Notes: generated by a model not told the origin, from the sequence alone. A DNA stretch of 63,989 bases from an uncultured Prevotella sp. (GCA_944319815.1 CALUEX010000011.1:1-63989), one strand, 5' to 3'; shown: positions 1-9,227, counted from the stretch's first letter. Translations and numbers: made by a program.

Positions 1-690
1 GTTGCCGGTGGGCTTGCCGATGTCGGCCGAGTCGTAATAGTCGAAGATGTCGTCCCTGATTTGGAAGATTATGCCCAGCGTCTGGCCGAAGCGCTTGGCC
101 TCGCCCACCCTGCTTTCGGGCACGCCGGCTGATATTGCGCCTATGGAGCAGCACGCCTCGAAGAGGGCGGCCGTCTTGCAGCTGATGATTTTATAGTAGG
201 TTTCCTCGGATATTTCGCTGTCGGCGATGCTCGTAAGCTGGAGGATTTCGCCGTCGGAGAGCGTGCGGCCAAGCTCGGAGAGATACCTCACGATTACCTC
301 GTTGTGGGTCACCGAGACGTGCAGCAGGGCCGTTGAGAGGATGTAGTCGCCCACGAGCACTGCCACCTTGTTGTCATATATGGCGTTGACCGATGCCTGC
401 CCGCGGCGCTCGCGGCTCTCGTCGACCACGTCGTCGTGCACGAGCGAGGCCGTGTGGAGCAGCTCCAGGCCAACGGCGGCGTGCAGCGTTGCGTCGGTCA
501 CGGCGCCGTAGTTCTTGGCCATGAGCATGATGAGCATCGGCCTCATGCGCTTGCCGGCGCGGCGGCGGATGCGCGCGAAAATCTCCTCCTGCAGCCTGTC
601 CTCGTGCGTCAGCGATGCGTTAAACAGGCCGATGAATTGCTCCAGCTCCTTCGTTATAGGTTGTTTGATAAGGGATAATAAGTCCATCAT
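1..690 (-). CDS. Polyprenyl synthetase (trans-prenyl diphosphate synthase), 3'-truncated by the window edge
   Basis: This gene enters from the left edge and lacks its C-terminus; about 230 codons are visible. It should condense isopentenyl diphosphate units onto an allylic diphosphate in the cytoplasm, making the side chain of menaquinone (octaprenyl-type synthase) or a related polyprenyl diphosphate. Visible family motifs, in order, are GKRMRP (substrate-binding basic region), HDDVVDES (first Asp-rich motif, DDxxD) and QIRDDIFDYY (second Asp-rich motif), followed by GKPTGN at the edge. Two ATGs lie side by side (690 and 687); the first is used here. It has its own leftward promoter and is divergent from polA. 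Chain length cannot be judged from this fragment. Confidence 0.93.
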   Translation of the reverse strand, partial: MMDLLSLIKQPITKELEQFIGLFNASLTHEDRLQEEIFARIRRRAGKRMRPMLIMLMAKNYGAVTDATLHAAVGLELLHTASLVHDDVVDESRERRGQASVNAIYDNKVAVLVGDYILSTALLHVSVTHNEVIVRYLSELGRTLSDGEILQLTSIADSEISEETYYKIISCKTAALFEACCSIGAISAGVPESRVGEAKRFGQTLGIIFQIRDDIFDYYDSADIGKPTGN

Positions 691-705
691 GCTCCAAATT
701 TGATA

Positions 706-738
706 CAAAAGTAGTGATTTTCTCTGATTATTAGCAAA
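706..738 (-). promoter_or_regulatory. Bacteroidetes-type promoter for the polyprenyl synthetase
   Basis: Read on the minus strand, TTTG (735-738) is followed after 21 bases by TACTTTTG (706-713). This matches the Bacteroidetes consensus TTTG-N19-21-TAnnTTTG. The expected start site is about 7 bases past the box, roughly ten bases before the start codon, so the 5' leader is very short. Confidence 0.7.
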
Positions 739-775
739 AAAACCGTAACTTTACACGTAAAAAACTTACAAAAAC

Positions 776-3541
776 ATGGATAAACTTTTCCTCCTTGACG
801 CTTACGCCTTGATTTACAGGGCTTATTACGCATTCATAAAGAGCCCGCGGGTCAACTCCAAGGGCATGAACACGTCGGCCGTGCTCGGCTTCTGCAACAC
901 GCTGCACGAGGTGCTCTCGAAGGAGCGGCCGGCTTACGTCGGCGTGGCTTTCGACCCCCACGGGCCTACGTTCCGCAGCGAGGCTTACGCCCAATACAAG
1001 GCGCAGCGCGAGGAGACGCCCGAGGACATACGCCGCTCGGTGCCCGTAATCAAGGACATACTGGCGACCATGCGCATACCCGTATTGGAGGCGGAGGGCT
1101 TCGAGGCAGACGACGTAATAGGCACGCTGGCGAAGAAAGCCGGCGCGGCGGGACTGAAAACGTATATGCTGACGCCCGACAAGGACTACGGGCAGCTCGT
1201 CGGCGGGAGCGTCGTGATGTTCCGCCCGCGCCACGGCGGAGGCTACGAGACGCTCGACGAGGAGGGCGTATGCCAGAAATACGGCATTTCATCGACGTCG
1301 CAGGTCATCGACCTGCTCGGCCTCATGGGCGACGCTTCGGACAACATCCCGGGCTGCCCGGGCGTGGGCGAGAAGACGGCCGTCAAGCTCTTGCAGCAGT
1401 TCGGCAGCATAGACTCGCTCCTTGAGCGCACCGACGAACTGAAGGGCGCACTGAAGAAGAAGGTGGAGGAGAACGCGGAGCAAATACGCTTCTCGAAGTT
1501 CCTCGCCACAATACGCACCGACGTGCCCATAGAGCTCGACCTGGAAAAGCTGCGGGTGGACGAACCTGACCGCGACGAACTGCGCCGGCTGTTCGCCGAA
1601 CTGGAGTTTAAGACGCTCTCGGACAAGTTCCTTAACAACCGTGAAAACATCAAAAATAACGCTAACGGGCAGCTTGATTTATTTGCAGAAAACCCGACCG
1701 ACGGGCAGGTTGACGCCGAAAAATCGCCCCTGAAGACGTTAAACGACACGCCGCATACGTATAAACTCATTGACAATGAGGACGATATGGCTGCGCTTCG
1801 TGACTTTTTCATGACAAAAAGAATTTTAAGTTTAGACACGGAGACGACATCGACCGACGCAATCGATGCCGAACTCGTAGGTTTGAGCTTCGCCGTCGAG
1901 GAATTTTCGGCGTTTTACGTGCCCGTTCCCGCCGACCGTCAACAAGCACAAAAAATAGTTAATATTTTCAAACCCGTCTATGAAGACCCTTCAATCCTTA
2001 AAATAGGTCAGAACATCAAGTACGACATGGAGGTGCTCTCGAATTACGGCGTGACACTCGGCGGCGAGATGTTCGACACGATGGTGGCGCATTACCTGCT
2101 GCAACCGGAGCTGCGCCACAACATGGACTACATGGCCGAGGTGTACCTTAAATATAAGACCATCCACATAGACGAACTTATCGGCCCCAAGGACAAGGGC
2201 CAGCGTTCGATGCGGGAGCTGCGCCCGGAGGAGGTGTACGAGTACGCAGCCGAGGACGCCGACGTCACCCTGCGCCTGAAGAACCTGCTGGAGCCGAGGC
2301 TCAAGGAGACGGGCGCGTGGCAGCTGTTCAGCGAAGTGGAGATGCCCCTGGTGCGTGTGCTGGCGTCGATGGAGCTGACGGGCGTGCGCATTGACACGCA
2401 GTCGCTGGCCGAGACGTCGCAGATGCTCACGGCGCGCATGGCCGGAATTGAGCAGGAAATATACCGGCTGGCCGGCGAGGAGTTCAACATCGCCTCGCCC
2501 AAGCAGGTGGGCGACATCCTGTTCGGCAAGATGAAGATTGTGGAGAAGCCGAAGAAGACCAAGACGGGGCAGTACGTCACGTCGGAGGAAGTGCTGCAAC
2601 AGCTGCGCGGCAAGAGCGACATCGTGGGCAAAATACTTGAACACCGCGGACTGAAGAAGCTCCTCGGCACGTATGTCGATGCCCTGCCTAAGCTCGTTAA
2701 CCGGCGCACGGGGCGCATACACACGTCGTTCAACCAGGCCGTCACAGCCACCGGACGCCTGTCGTCGAGCGACCCCAACCTGCAGAACATACCCGTGCGC
2801 GGCGAGGACGGTAAGGAAATCCGCAAGGCCTTCGTGCCCGAGGAGGGCTGCCTGTTCTTCTCGGCCGACTACTCGCAAATAGAGCTGCGCGTCATGGCGC
2901 ACCTGAGCGGCGACGAGAATATGCGCGAGGCCTTCGTAGAGGGGTACGACATACACGCCGCCACGGCAGCGAAAATATACCACAAGGCCGTGGCCGACGT
3001 GTCGCGCGACGAGCGCACAAAGGCCAAGCGCGCCAACTTCGGCATCATCTACGGCATCACCGTCTTCGGACTGGCCGAACGACTCGACATCAGCCGGCGC
3101 GAGGCCACGGAGCTGATTGACGGCTACTTCGCCACGTTCCCCCGCGTGGCCGACTACATGGAGCGCGCCAAGGCCGAGGCGCGCGAGAAGGGCTATGCCG
3201 AGACCCTGCTCCACCGCCGCCGCTACCTGCCCGACATCACGTCGCACAATGCCACCGTGCGCGGCTTCGCCGAGCGCAACGCCATCAACGCCCCCATCCA
3301 GGGCACGGCCGCCGACATAATAAAAATAGCCATGGTGCGCATCTACGACCGCTTCAAGCGCGAGAACCTGCGCTCGAAGATGCTCCTGCAGGTGCACGAC
3401 GAACTGAACTTCAGCGTCTACCCCGACGAGAAGGAAGCCGTGGAGCGCATCGTCCTCGAGGAGATGCAGGGCGCATATCCGCTCTCGGTGCCATTGGTTG
3501 CCGACTGCGGCTGGGGCGCAAACTGGCTTGAGGCACACTGA
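776..3541 (+). CDS. polA: DNA polymerase I
   Basis: A 921-residue, full-length Pol I for Okazaki fragment maturation and repair synthesis. The N-terminal 5' nuclease (about 1-290) shows LLDAYALIYRAYYAF, EADDVIGTLA, TPDKDYGQLV and the helix-hairpin-helix stretch GCPGVGEKTAVKLL. The 3'-5' exonuclease domain keeps its DxE pair (D354, E356 in LSLDTETTS), so proofreading is probably active. The polymerase domain has motif A (ADYSQIELRVMAHLSGD, D698), motif B (KRANFGIIYG) and motif C (QVHDEL, D875/E876). The start at 776 follows a TAACTTTA -10-like box (746-753). A stretch around residues 290-330 has lower GC and looks like a flexible linker. The gene is divergent from the polyprenyl synthetase. 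Confidence 0.98.
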   Translation: MDKLFLLDAYALIYRAYYAFIKSPRVNSKGMNTSAVLGFCNTLHEVLSKERPAYVGVAFDPHGPTFRSEAYAQYKAQREETPEDIRRSVPVIKDILATMRIPVLEAEGFEADDVIGTLAKKAGAAGLKTYMLTPDKDYGQLVGGSVVMFRPRHGGGYETLDEEGVCQKYGISSTSQVIDLLGLMGDASDNIPGCPGVGEKTAVKLLQQFGSIDSLLERTDELKGALKKKVEENAEQIRFSKFLATIRTDVPIELDLEKLRVDEPDRDELRRLFAELEFKTLSDKFLNNRENIKNNANGQLDLFAENPTDGQVDAEKSPLKTLNDTPHTYKLIDNEDDMAALRDFFMTKRILSLDTETTSTDAIDAELVGLSFAVEEFSAFYVPVPADRQQAQKIVNIFKPVYEDPSILKIGQNIKYDMEVLSNYGVTLGGEMFDTMVAHYLLQPELRHNMDYMAEVYLKYKTIHIDELIGPKDKGQRSMRELRPEEVYEYAAEDADVTLRLKNLLEPRLKETGAWQLFSEVEMPLVRVLASMELTGVRIDTQSLAETSQMLTARMAGIEQEIYRLAGEEFNIASPKQVGDILFGKMKIVEKPKKTKTGQYVTSEEVLQQLRGKSDIVGKILEHRGLKKLLGTYVDALPKLVNRRTGRIHTSFNQAVTATGRLSSSDPNLQNIPVRGEDGKEIRKAFVPEEGCLFFSADYSQIELRVMAHLSGDENMREAFVEGYDIHAATAAKIYHKAVADVSRDERTKAKRANFGIIYGITVFGLAERLDISRREATELIDGYFATFPRVADYMERAKAEAREKGYAETLLHRRRYLPDITSHNATVRGFAERNAINAPIQGTAADIIKIAMVRIYDRFKRENLRSKMLLQVHDELNFSVYPDEKEAVERIVLEEMQGAYPLSVPLVADCGWGANWLEAH

Positions 3542-3917
3542 TGTTAAATGAAAAATTAAAAGTGAATAATTAAAAATCCATTACCCTTTCACTACTGCCA
3601 GGCCATCTGTCGCATCGGCCTGATTAGTCATATTCAGCCAACAATGCCATCAGCCCCATCAGCCTGATTAGTCCTATTCCCCCAAGAATGCCATCAGCCG
3701 CATTGGCCTAATTAGTCCTATTCCCCCTCACCCCTACCCCGCCGCCTTGCAAAAGGCGGCAAATCGCCCACCAAAAGGCGGCATTCCGCAGCGCGGAATG
3801 CCGCCTTTTGCAACCAGCTGAAAACCAACAAGTTGCGCAACTATCAGATTTTTCATTATTCATTATTAATTTTTCATTCAAAATCATTAACTTTGCGCTA
3901 AGAAAAACCACTATGAA
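3542..3917. repeat. Intergenic repeat block with a 39-bp perfect palindrome
   Basis: No gene is seen here. The left part has AT-rich ATGAAAAATTAAA words, then several copies of a phrase like GCATCGGCCTGATTAGTCCTATT (3600-3725). Next come GC-rich half-sites and a perfect hairpin at 3772-3810 (18-bp arms, 3-base loop, GGCGGCATTCCGC core). The hairpin could end polA transcription. TAACTTTG at 3888-3895 is a good -7 box for the downstream nuclease gene, but no clear -33 TTTG lies at the right spacing. Confidence 0.7.
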
Positions 3918-5471
3918 ATGAAACAATACCCGATAGGAATACAAAACTTCGAGAAATTGCGTGAATGCAATTTCTTTTATGTAGACAAGACCAAACTGAT
4001 ATATCAGCTTGTCACTTCGGGCAAATATTATAATCTTACTCGCCCCAGGCGGTTCGGCAAGAGCCTCTTGCTGAGCACCCTGCAAGCCTATTTCGAGGGC
4101 AAGAGGGAGCTGTTCGAGGGACTGGAAATAGAGAAGTTGGAGAGCGACTGGACGCCCCACCCCATACTGCACCTTGACCTCAACACGCAGAAATATGACA
4201 CGCCGGAGAGCCTCGACAACATACTCAACAAGGCACTGGAGGACTGGGAACGGCTGTACGGCAACGACCCGGCGGAGAAGTCGCTCGCGATGCGCTTCGA
4301 CGGCATTATCAAGCGCGCCCACGAGAAGACGGGGCAGCGCGCCGTTATACTCGTTGACGAGTACGACAAGCCCATGCTGCAGGCCATCGGCAACGACGAA
4401 CTGCAAAGCGCCTACAGAGAGACGCTCAAGCCGTTTTACGGCGCACTGAAGAGCCGCGACGCCGACATACGCTTCGCTTTCCTCACGGGCGTTACGAAGT
4501 TCGGCAAGGTGAGCGTGTTCAGCGACCTCAACAACCTTAACGACATATCCATGTGGGACAAGTATTACGACGTCTGCGGCATAAGCGAGGCGGAGCTGGA
4601 GCGCGACTTCAGGGAGGACGTGGAGGCGCTGGCCGAGGCGCAAGGCATGGCTTATGATGACTGCGTGGCGCGGCTGAAGCACATGTACGACGGCTACCAC
4701 TTCGACGCCGGAACGCCGGGCGTGTACAACCCGTTCAGCCTGCTCAACACGTTCGCCAAGCTGAAGTTCGGCTATTACTGGTTCGAGACGGGCACGCCGA
4801 CATACCTCGTGAAGCTGTTGCAGCTGCATAATTACGACCTTAACGAGATGGCAAACGAACAGACGTCGGAAGACGTGCTAAACAGCATCGACGCGGCATC
4901 GACAAACCCCATACCCGTAATATACCAAAGCGGATACCTGACAATAAAGGACTACGACCCGGAGTTCGAGCTTTACACGCTGGGCTTCCCCAACGAGGAG
5001 GTGGAAAAGGGCTTTGTGAGGTACCTGATGCCCTTCTACACCACGGTGAACCAGAGCAAGACGGCCTTCGAGATTAGCCGCTTTGTCAAGGAAATCGAGG
5101 CCGGCAACTGCGACGCTTTCTTCACCCGGCTGCGCTCATTCTACGCCGACATCCCCTACGAGATGCAGCGCGACCTTGAGGTGCACTACCAGAACGTGCT
5201 CTTCATAGTGTTCCGCCTGATGGGCTTCCACGTCGGCGTGGAGTACCATACGAGCAACGGCCGCGTAGACCTCGTGCTGAAGACCAAGGCGCGCATCTAC
5301 GTCATGGAGTTCAAGTTTGACGGAACGGCCGAGGAAGCCATGCGCCAAATCGACGAAAAGGGCTACGCCACGCCATTCATGGCCGACGGGCGACCAGTCA
5401 TGAAGGTTGCCGTGAACTTCAGCCGGGACACGAAGACAATAGACAAATGGATTGTAGAAGAAAACCATTGA
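3918..5471 (+). CDS. AAA-ATPase-like / PD-(D/E)XK nuclease family protein (copy 1)
   Basis: 517 residues of the large Bacteroidetes family that joins an N-terminal AAA-ATPase-like domain to a C-terminal PD-(D/E)XK nuclease-like domain. The N-terminus has the family opening (IGIQNFEKL, then YVDKT), a shortened P-loop RPRRFGKSLLLSTL and a Walker B-like ILVDEYDKPML. The C-terminus has VEYHTSNGRVDLVL followed by YVMEFKFDG, the expected D...ExK catalytic arrangement. The cellular role of this family is not established; nucleic-acid cleavage or defence is only inference. From base 4293 to 5351 it appears identical to the second copy at 6888-7946, while the first 125 codons diverge, so the pair looks like a recent duplication or gene conversion. 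The start ATG at 3918 follows a TAACTTTG box. Confidence 0.9.
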   Translation: MKQYPIGIQNFEKLRECNFFYVDKTKLIYQLVTSGKYYNLTRPRRFGKSLLLSTLQAYFEGKRELFEGLEIEKLESDWTPHPILHLDLNTQKYDTPESLDNILNKALEDWERLYGNDPAEKSLAMRFDGIIKRAHEKTGQRAVILVDEYDKPMLQAIGNDELQSAYRETLKPFYGALKSRDADIRFAFLTGVTKFGKVSVFSDLNNLNDISMWDKYYDVCGISEAELERDFREDVEALAEAQGMAYDDCVARLKHMYDGYHFDAGTPGVYNPFSLLNTFAKLKFGYYWFETGTPTYLVKLLQLHNYDLNEMANEQTSEDVLNSIDAASTNPIPVIYQSGYLTIKDYDPEFELYTLGFPNEEVEKGFVRYLMPFYTTVNQSKTAFEISRFVKEIEAGNCDAFFTRLRSFYADIPYEMQRDLEVHYQNVLFIVFRLMGFHVGVEYHTSNGRVDLVLKTKARIYVMEFKFDGTAEEAMRQIDEKGYATPFMADGRPVMKVAVNFSRDTKTIDKWIVEENH

Positions 5472-5492
5472 ATGCAACCCAAACGGCAAACG

Positions 5493-5570
5493 GCGGCATA
5501 TTGCATGGCAATATGCCGCTTATTATAACGCCAAAGGCCTCGTTCCGCATTGCGAAATGAGGCCTTTGGC
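5493..5570. terminator. Two back-to-back hairpins after nuclease copy 1
   Basis: 5493-5519 is a perfect 12-bp-arm hairpin (GCGGCATATTGC, loop ATG). 5530-5570 is a second hairpin with 12-bp arms (GCCAAAGGCCTC). They sit between a plus-strand gene and a converging minus-strand gene, so they probably act as a bidirectional terminator, although the T-tracts are weak. Confidence 0.55.
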
Positions 5571-5621
5571 AATTAACTGGAAATCAAATACTTACGCAAA
5601 AACAAAATTACTGGCAGGCAA

Positions 5622-6125
5622 TCATTCGCCAACCCCCACTTCAGTATTTGCCACCACTGTAGCCGTTGCATTATGCCCTTCAGCCATAACGGCTTTTGTA
5701 CCAGGTATAAAGATGCAAGGCCAAACAAAAATGGCTGTTATTACGGCAAGCGGAGTGCGGTTTTTGCCAGTAACGCGCACGTTGCCAGATAGCGGAACCT
5801 TTGTGCCGTCGCCAAGCGTCAGGCTTTTAAGGTCAATTGAAAGACGCCCTTTCGTCCCGGCCAACGATGACTTCTTGGCCTCGGTGACAACGCCGTCGGC
5901 CATCGTGCCGGCAGGTATAATAACCTTGCCGTCAGACATAACGTTGCTTGTTACCTTGAATTTTACGTTGTCGCCAATTTCAACGTTCTTGGCATAAACC
6001 GTCTGCACGGACTGCACGTCAACGACAGTGCCGGCCTTGATAACAGCCTTACCCTGTGCAAAAGCTAAAACAGGAGAGCAAACAAGGCCTAAGACAAAGG
6101 CCAATTTCAAAATCGTTTTTTTCAT
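5622..6125 (-). CDS. Secreted or periplasmic protein of unknown function
   Basis: 167 residues from the ATG at 6125. An upstream ATG at 6161 would put 12 unlikely residues before a clear signal peptide, so it is rejected. The signal is MKKTILKLAFVLGLVCSPVLAFAQ, with cleavage likely after AFA. The mature part has short beta-rich phrases: GTVVDVQSVQTVYAKNVEIG, DGKVIIPAGTMADGVV and GTKVPLSGNVRV. This pattern of a property 'set', then 'IPAGT' and a 'tagged' basic stretch recalls small beta-barrel envelope proteins of Bacteroidetes. A more hydrophobic stretch, AVITAIFVWPCIFIPG, lies near the C-terminus. No catalytic motif is visible. The structured RNA at 6172-6345 lies just upstream on the same strand and could be its leader. 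Confidence 0.75.
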   Translation of the reverse strand: MKKTILKLAFVLGLVCSPVLAFAQGKAVIKAGTVVDVQSVQTVYAKNVEIGDNVKFKVTSNVMSDGKVIIPAGTMADGVVTEAKKSSLAGTKGRLSIDLKSLTLGDGTKVPLSGNVRVTGKNRTPLAVITAIFVWPCIFIPGTKAVMAEGHNATATVVANTEVGVGE

Positions 6126-6171
6126 GAATACTACATTTGCGGTGCGCAATTCCCAAAACACCTATAAAATG

Positions 6172-6345
6172 TTAGAGGCGTGGAACTGCGATGCCCACGT
6201 CTAACTTGAAGGTCCTGAGAAAACCTGTACTTACGATATGGAAATAGCAGCCCACGCCAAGCGTGAGAGCCACTATGCCAATCCTTGTAAGTACGTTGTG
6301 AATTTCTCAGGTTCTCAAATTACAAGACAAGCATAACGCCTCTTT
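6172..6345 (-). ncRNA. Long-hairpin structured RNA, 6S RNA-like (ssrS candidate)
   Basis: The minus strand can fold into one long rod. The closing stem is GAGGCGT (6336-6342) with ACGCCTC (6175-6181). An open middle region follows, then paired CCTGAGAAA/TTTCTCAGG (6303-6311 with 6214-6222) and GTACTTAC/GTAAGTAC (6287-6294 with 6227-6234), and a terminal CACGC-loop-GCGTG hairpin. A TATTTTTG -7 box on the same strand (6352-6359) would start transcription 2-4 bases before the closing stem. Size (about 174 nt), rod shape and central bubble fit 6S RNA, the RNA-polymerase-binding regulator. It could instead be a structured leader of the gene ending at 5622, because no separate promoter is seen in between. 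Confidence 0.5.
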
Positions 6346-6461
6346 ATTCCTCAAAAATACGGCACACCGAAATGCACCGATGCAAAGATAAAAAATTATG
6401 ACAAACGCCGCAAATAGTAAGGTTATTTTCTCCGAAATATCGTATAAAACGCAGCGTTGGC

Positions 6462-6492
6462 TTTGAAGCAACAGCGTTTTTAGCTATATTTG
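6462..6492 (+). promoter_or_regulatory. Strong Bacteroidetes promoter for nuclease copy 2 and the fic operon
   Basis: TTTG (6462-6465), 19 bases, then TATATTTG (6485-6492), a perfect match to the phylum consensus. The start codon at 6513 lies about 14 bases after the predicted start site. Confidence 0.8.
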
Positions 6493-6512
6493 CAGATACA
6501 AAAAATATTGAG

Positions 6513-8063
6513 ATGAAACAGTACGCAATAGGAATACAGAACTTTGAGAGCCTGATAAAAGACGGATACTATTACGTTGACAAGACAAAATTGATGTACC
6601 GGCTCGTCACAACGGGCAGGTATTACTTCCTGAGCCGCCCCAGGCGGTTCGGCAAGAGCCTGTTGCTGAGCACGCTGCAAGCCTACTTCGAGGGCAAGAG
6701 GGAGCTGTTCGAGGGACTGGAAATAGAGAAGTTGGAGGCCGACTGGACGCCCCACCCCATACTGCACCTTGACCTCAATACGCAGAAGTATGACACACCG
6801 GAGAGCCTCGAGAAAATTCTCGACGAACAACTTACCGAGTGGGAAAAGCTCTACGGCAGCAATCCGCTCGAAGTTGGGCCGGCAAGACGCTTCGACGGCA
6901 TTATCAAGCGCGCCCACGAGAAGACGGGGCAGCGCGCCGTTATACTCGTTGACGAGTACGACAAGCCCATGCTGCAGGCCATCGGCAACGACGAACTGCA
7001 AAGCGCCTACAGAGAGACGCTCAAGCCGTTTTACGGCGCACTGAAGAGCCGCGACGCCGACATACGCTTCGCTTTCCTCACGGGCGTTACGAAGTTCGGC
7101 AAGGTGAGCGTGTTCAGCGACCTCAACAACCTTAACGACATATCCATGTGGGACAAGTATTACGACGTCTGCGGCATAAGCGAGGCGGAGCTGGAGCGCG
7201 ACTTCAGGGAGGACGTGGAGGCGCTGGCCGAGGCGCAAGGCATGGCTTATGATGACTGCGTGGCGCGGCTGAAGCACATGTACGACGGCTACCACTTCGA
7301 CGCCGGAACGCCGGGCGTGTACAACCCGTTCAGCCTGCTCAACACGTTCGCCAAGCTGAAGTTCGGCTATTACTGGTTCGAGACGGGCACGCCGACATAC
7401 CTCGTGAAGCTGTTGCAGCTGCATAATTACGACCTTAACGAGATGGCAAACGAACAGACGTCGGAAGACGTGCTAAACAGCATCGACGCGGCATCGACAA
7501 ACCCCATACCCGTAATATACCAAAGCGGATACCTGACAATAAAGGACTACGACCCGGAGTTCGAGCTTTACACGCTGGGCTTCCCCAACGAGGAGGTGGA
7601 AAAGGGCTTTGTGAGGTACCTGATGCCCTTCTACACCACGGTGAACCAGAGCAAGACGGCCTTCGAGATTAGCCGCTTTGTCAAGGAAATCGAGGCCGGC
7701 AACTGCGACGCTTTCTTCACCCGGCTGCGCTCATTCTACGCCGACATCCCCTACGAGATGCAGCGCGACCTTGAGGTGCACTACCAGAACGTGCTCTTCA
7801 TAGTGTTCCGCCTGATGGGCTTCCACGTCGGCGTGGAGTACCATACGAGCAACGGCCGCGTAGACCTCGTGCTGAAGACCAAGGCGCGCATCTACGTCAT
7901 GGAGTTCAAGTTTGACGGAACGGCCGAGGAAGCCATGCGCCAAATCAACGAAAAGGGCTACGCCACGCCATTCATGGCCGACGGCCGGCAGGTCGTCAAG
8001 GTTGCCGTGAACTTCAGCCGGGACACGAAGACAATAGACAAATGGATTGTAGAAGAAGCATAA
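6513..8063 (+). CDS. AAA-ATPase-like / PD-(D/E)XK nuclease family protein (copy 2)
   Basis: 516 residues, same architecture as the copy at 3918: YVDKT opening, P-loop-like RPRRFGKSLLLSTL, ILVDEYDKP, and C-terminal GRVDLVL...YVMEFKF nuclease core. The region from base 6888 to 7946 appears identical to 4293-5351, including third codon positions. The 5' quarter and the last 30 codons differ (for example MRQIN against MRQID, and ends EEA against EENH). Identity that starts and stops sharply argues for gene conversion between paralogues rather than simple divergence. It has its own consensus promoter, and 21 bases separate its stop from the fic start, so the two are probably co-transcribed. Confidence 0.9.
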   Translation: MKQYAIGIQNFESLIKDGYYYVDKTKLMYRLVTTGRYYFLSRPRRFGKSLLLSTLQAYFEGKRELFEGLEIEKLEADWTPHPILHLDLNTQKYDTPESLEKILDEQLTEWEKLYGSNPLEVGPARRFDGIIKRAHEKTGQRAVILVDEYDKPMLQAIGNDELQSAYRETLKPFYGALKSRDADIRFAFLTGVTKFGKVSVFSDLNNLNDISMWDKYYDVCGISEAELERDFREDVEALAEAQGMAYDDCVARLKHMYDGYHFDAGTPGVYNPFSLLNTFAKLKFGYYWFETGTPTYLVKLLQLHNYDLNEMANEQTSEDVLNSIDAASTNPIPVIYQSGYLTIKDYDPEFELYTLGFPNEEVEKGFVRYLMPFYTTVNQSKTAFEISRFVKEIEAGNCDAFFTRLRSFYADIPYEMQRDLEVHYQNVLFIVFRLMGFHVGVEYHTSNGRVDLVLKTKARIYVMEFKFDGTAEEAMRQINEKGYATPFMADGRQVVKVAVNFSRDTKTIDKWIVEEA

Positions 8064-8084
8064 AAACCGTAGGAGAACGCACAC

Positions 8085-9227
8085 ATGGAGCATAGGTATA
8101 TTATCTCGGACTTGCCCCTACAGCATGACCTGGAAACAAAAAGGGTGTTAAAGCAGCTAAACCTGTCGAACAAGAAACTGGCCGAACTGAAAGGCGTGGC
8201 ACAAACTATCCCAAACGAGAACATTCTCATAAATACGCTTACCCTACAAGAAGCCAAAGACAGCTCTGAAGTGGAAAACATAGTGACCACAAGCGACGAA
8301 CTATACAAGGCCGACCTGAACCTGAAAAACACCATAGCCAACGCTTCAACAAAAGAAGTGCTGAACTATCGCCAAGCACTGCAAACAGGCTTCTCTACCG
8401 CAAGAAGGACTAAGCTGTTGACCCTCAACGACATTAAACGGATACAGCGGGAGCTTGAGACAAACAACGCCGGCTTCCGCCGCGTGCCCGGCACAAGACT
8501 GAAAAACGCATACGGGGAAACGGTTTACACTCCGCCACAAGACGGACAGGAAGTTGAAAGGCTGATGGTCAACCTCGAAAGATACATCAACGTTCCCGAA
8601 ATGCACGACGTTGACCCGCTGATAAAGATGGCAGTAATCCACCACCAGTTTGAAAGTATACACCCATTTTACGACGGCAACGGAAGAACCGGTAGGATAA
8701 TCTCTATATTGTACCTTGTCATCAACGGCTTGCTCGACCTGCCGATATTGTACCTCAGCCGCTACATAACCCATAACAAAGGCGAATATTACCGCCTGAT
8801 ACAACAGGTAAGGGATAAATCGAACACAGGAAACGCAACGGAATGGGAAGAATGGGTGATGTTCATGCTGAAAGGAGTGGAAGAAACCGCCGACGAAACG
8901 ATAAGGCTCGTCAAAGGCATATCGGCACTTATGGCCGAATACAAACGGACATTGCGGCCGCTAATGGGCAAGCATTACAAGCATGAACTGCTGAACAACC
9001 TTTTTTTCCACCCTTACACCAAGATTGAATTTATCATGAAAGACATGATGGTACAACGTAAGACGGCAGCTAAATATCTTGACATGATTGTGGAAGCGAG
9101 GCTTCTCGAGAAAATAAAAATGGGCAGAAGCAACTATTACATCAACATTAAGCTGATGGACTTGTTCATGAACCATGGCAACTCGACCGCCACTGCACAC
9201 GAACAGATAGAGTCAGTGCAAGACTGA
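8085..9227 (+). CDS. Fic family protein (class II, with N-terminal inhibitory helix)
   Basis: 380 residues. The Fic core motif IHPFYDGNGRTGR is complete, with the catalytic histidine, so the protein is predicted to transfer AMP (or another nucleotide) from a nucleotide substrate onto hydroxyl side chains of target proteins. An N-terminal helix carries SSEVEN, matching the inhibitory (S/T)xxxE(G/N) motif; class II Fic proteins are self-inhibited by the glutamate of this motif. The C-terminal part (KIEFIMKDMMVQRKTAAKYLDMIVEARLLEKIK) is a winged-helix-like DNA-binding domain, as is common in bacterial Fic/DOC regulators. It follows the second nuclease by 21 bases and is probably in the same operon. 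The target is unknown. Confidence 0.93.
   Translation: MEHRYIISDLPLQHDLETKRVLKQLNLSNKKLAELKGVAQTIPNENILINTLTLQEAKDSSEVENIVTTSDELYKADLNLKNTIANASTKEVLNYRQALQTGFSTARRTKLLTLNDIKRIQRELETNNAGFRRVPGTRLKNAYGETVYTPPQDGQEVERLMVNLERYINVPEMHDVDPLIKMAVIHHQFESIHPFYDGNGRTGRIISILYLVINGLLDLPILYLSRYITHNKGEYYRLIQQVRDKSNTGNATEWEEWVMFMLKGVEETADETIRLVKGISALMAEYKRTLRPLMGKHYKHELLNNLFFHPYTKIEFIMKDMMVQRKTAAKYLDMIVEARLLEKIKMGRSNYYINIKLMDLFMNHGNSTATAHEQIESVQD

Noticed and set aside
1991-3538. 515-codon minus-strand frame inside polA
   Set aside because: Shadow frame of a GC-rich gene; polA itself has all motifs and matching codon use.
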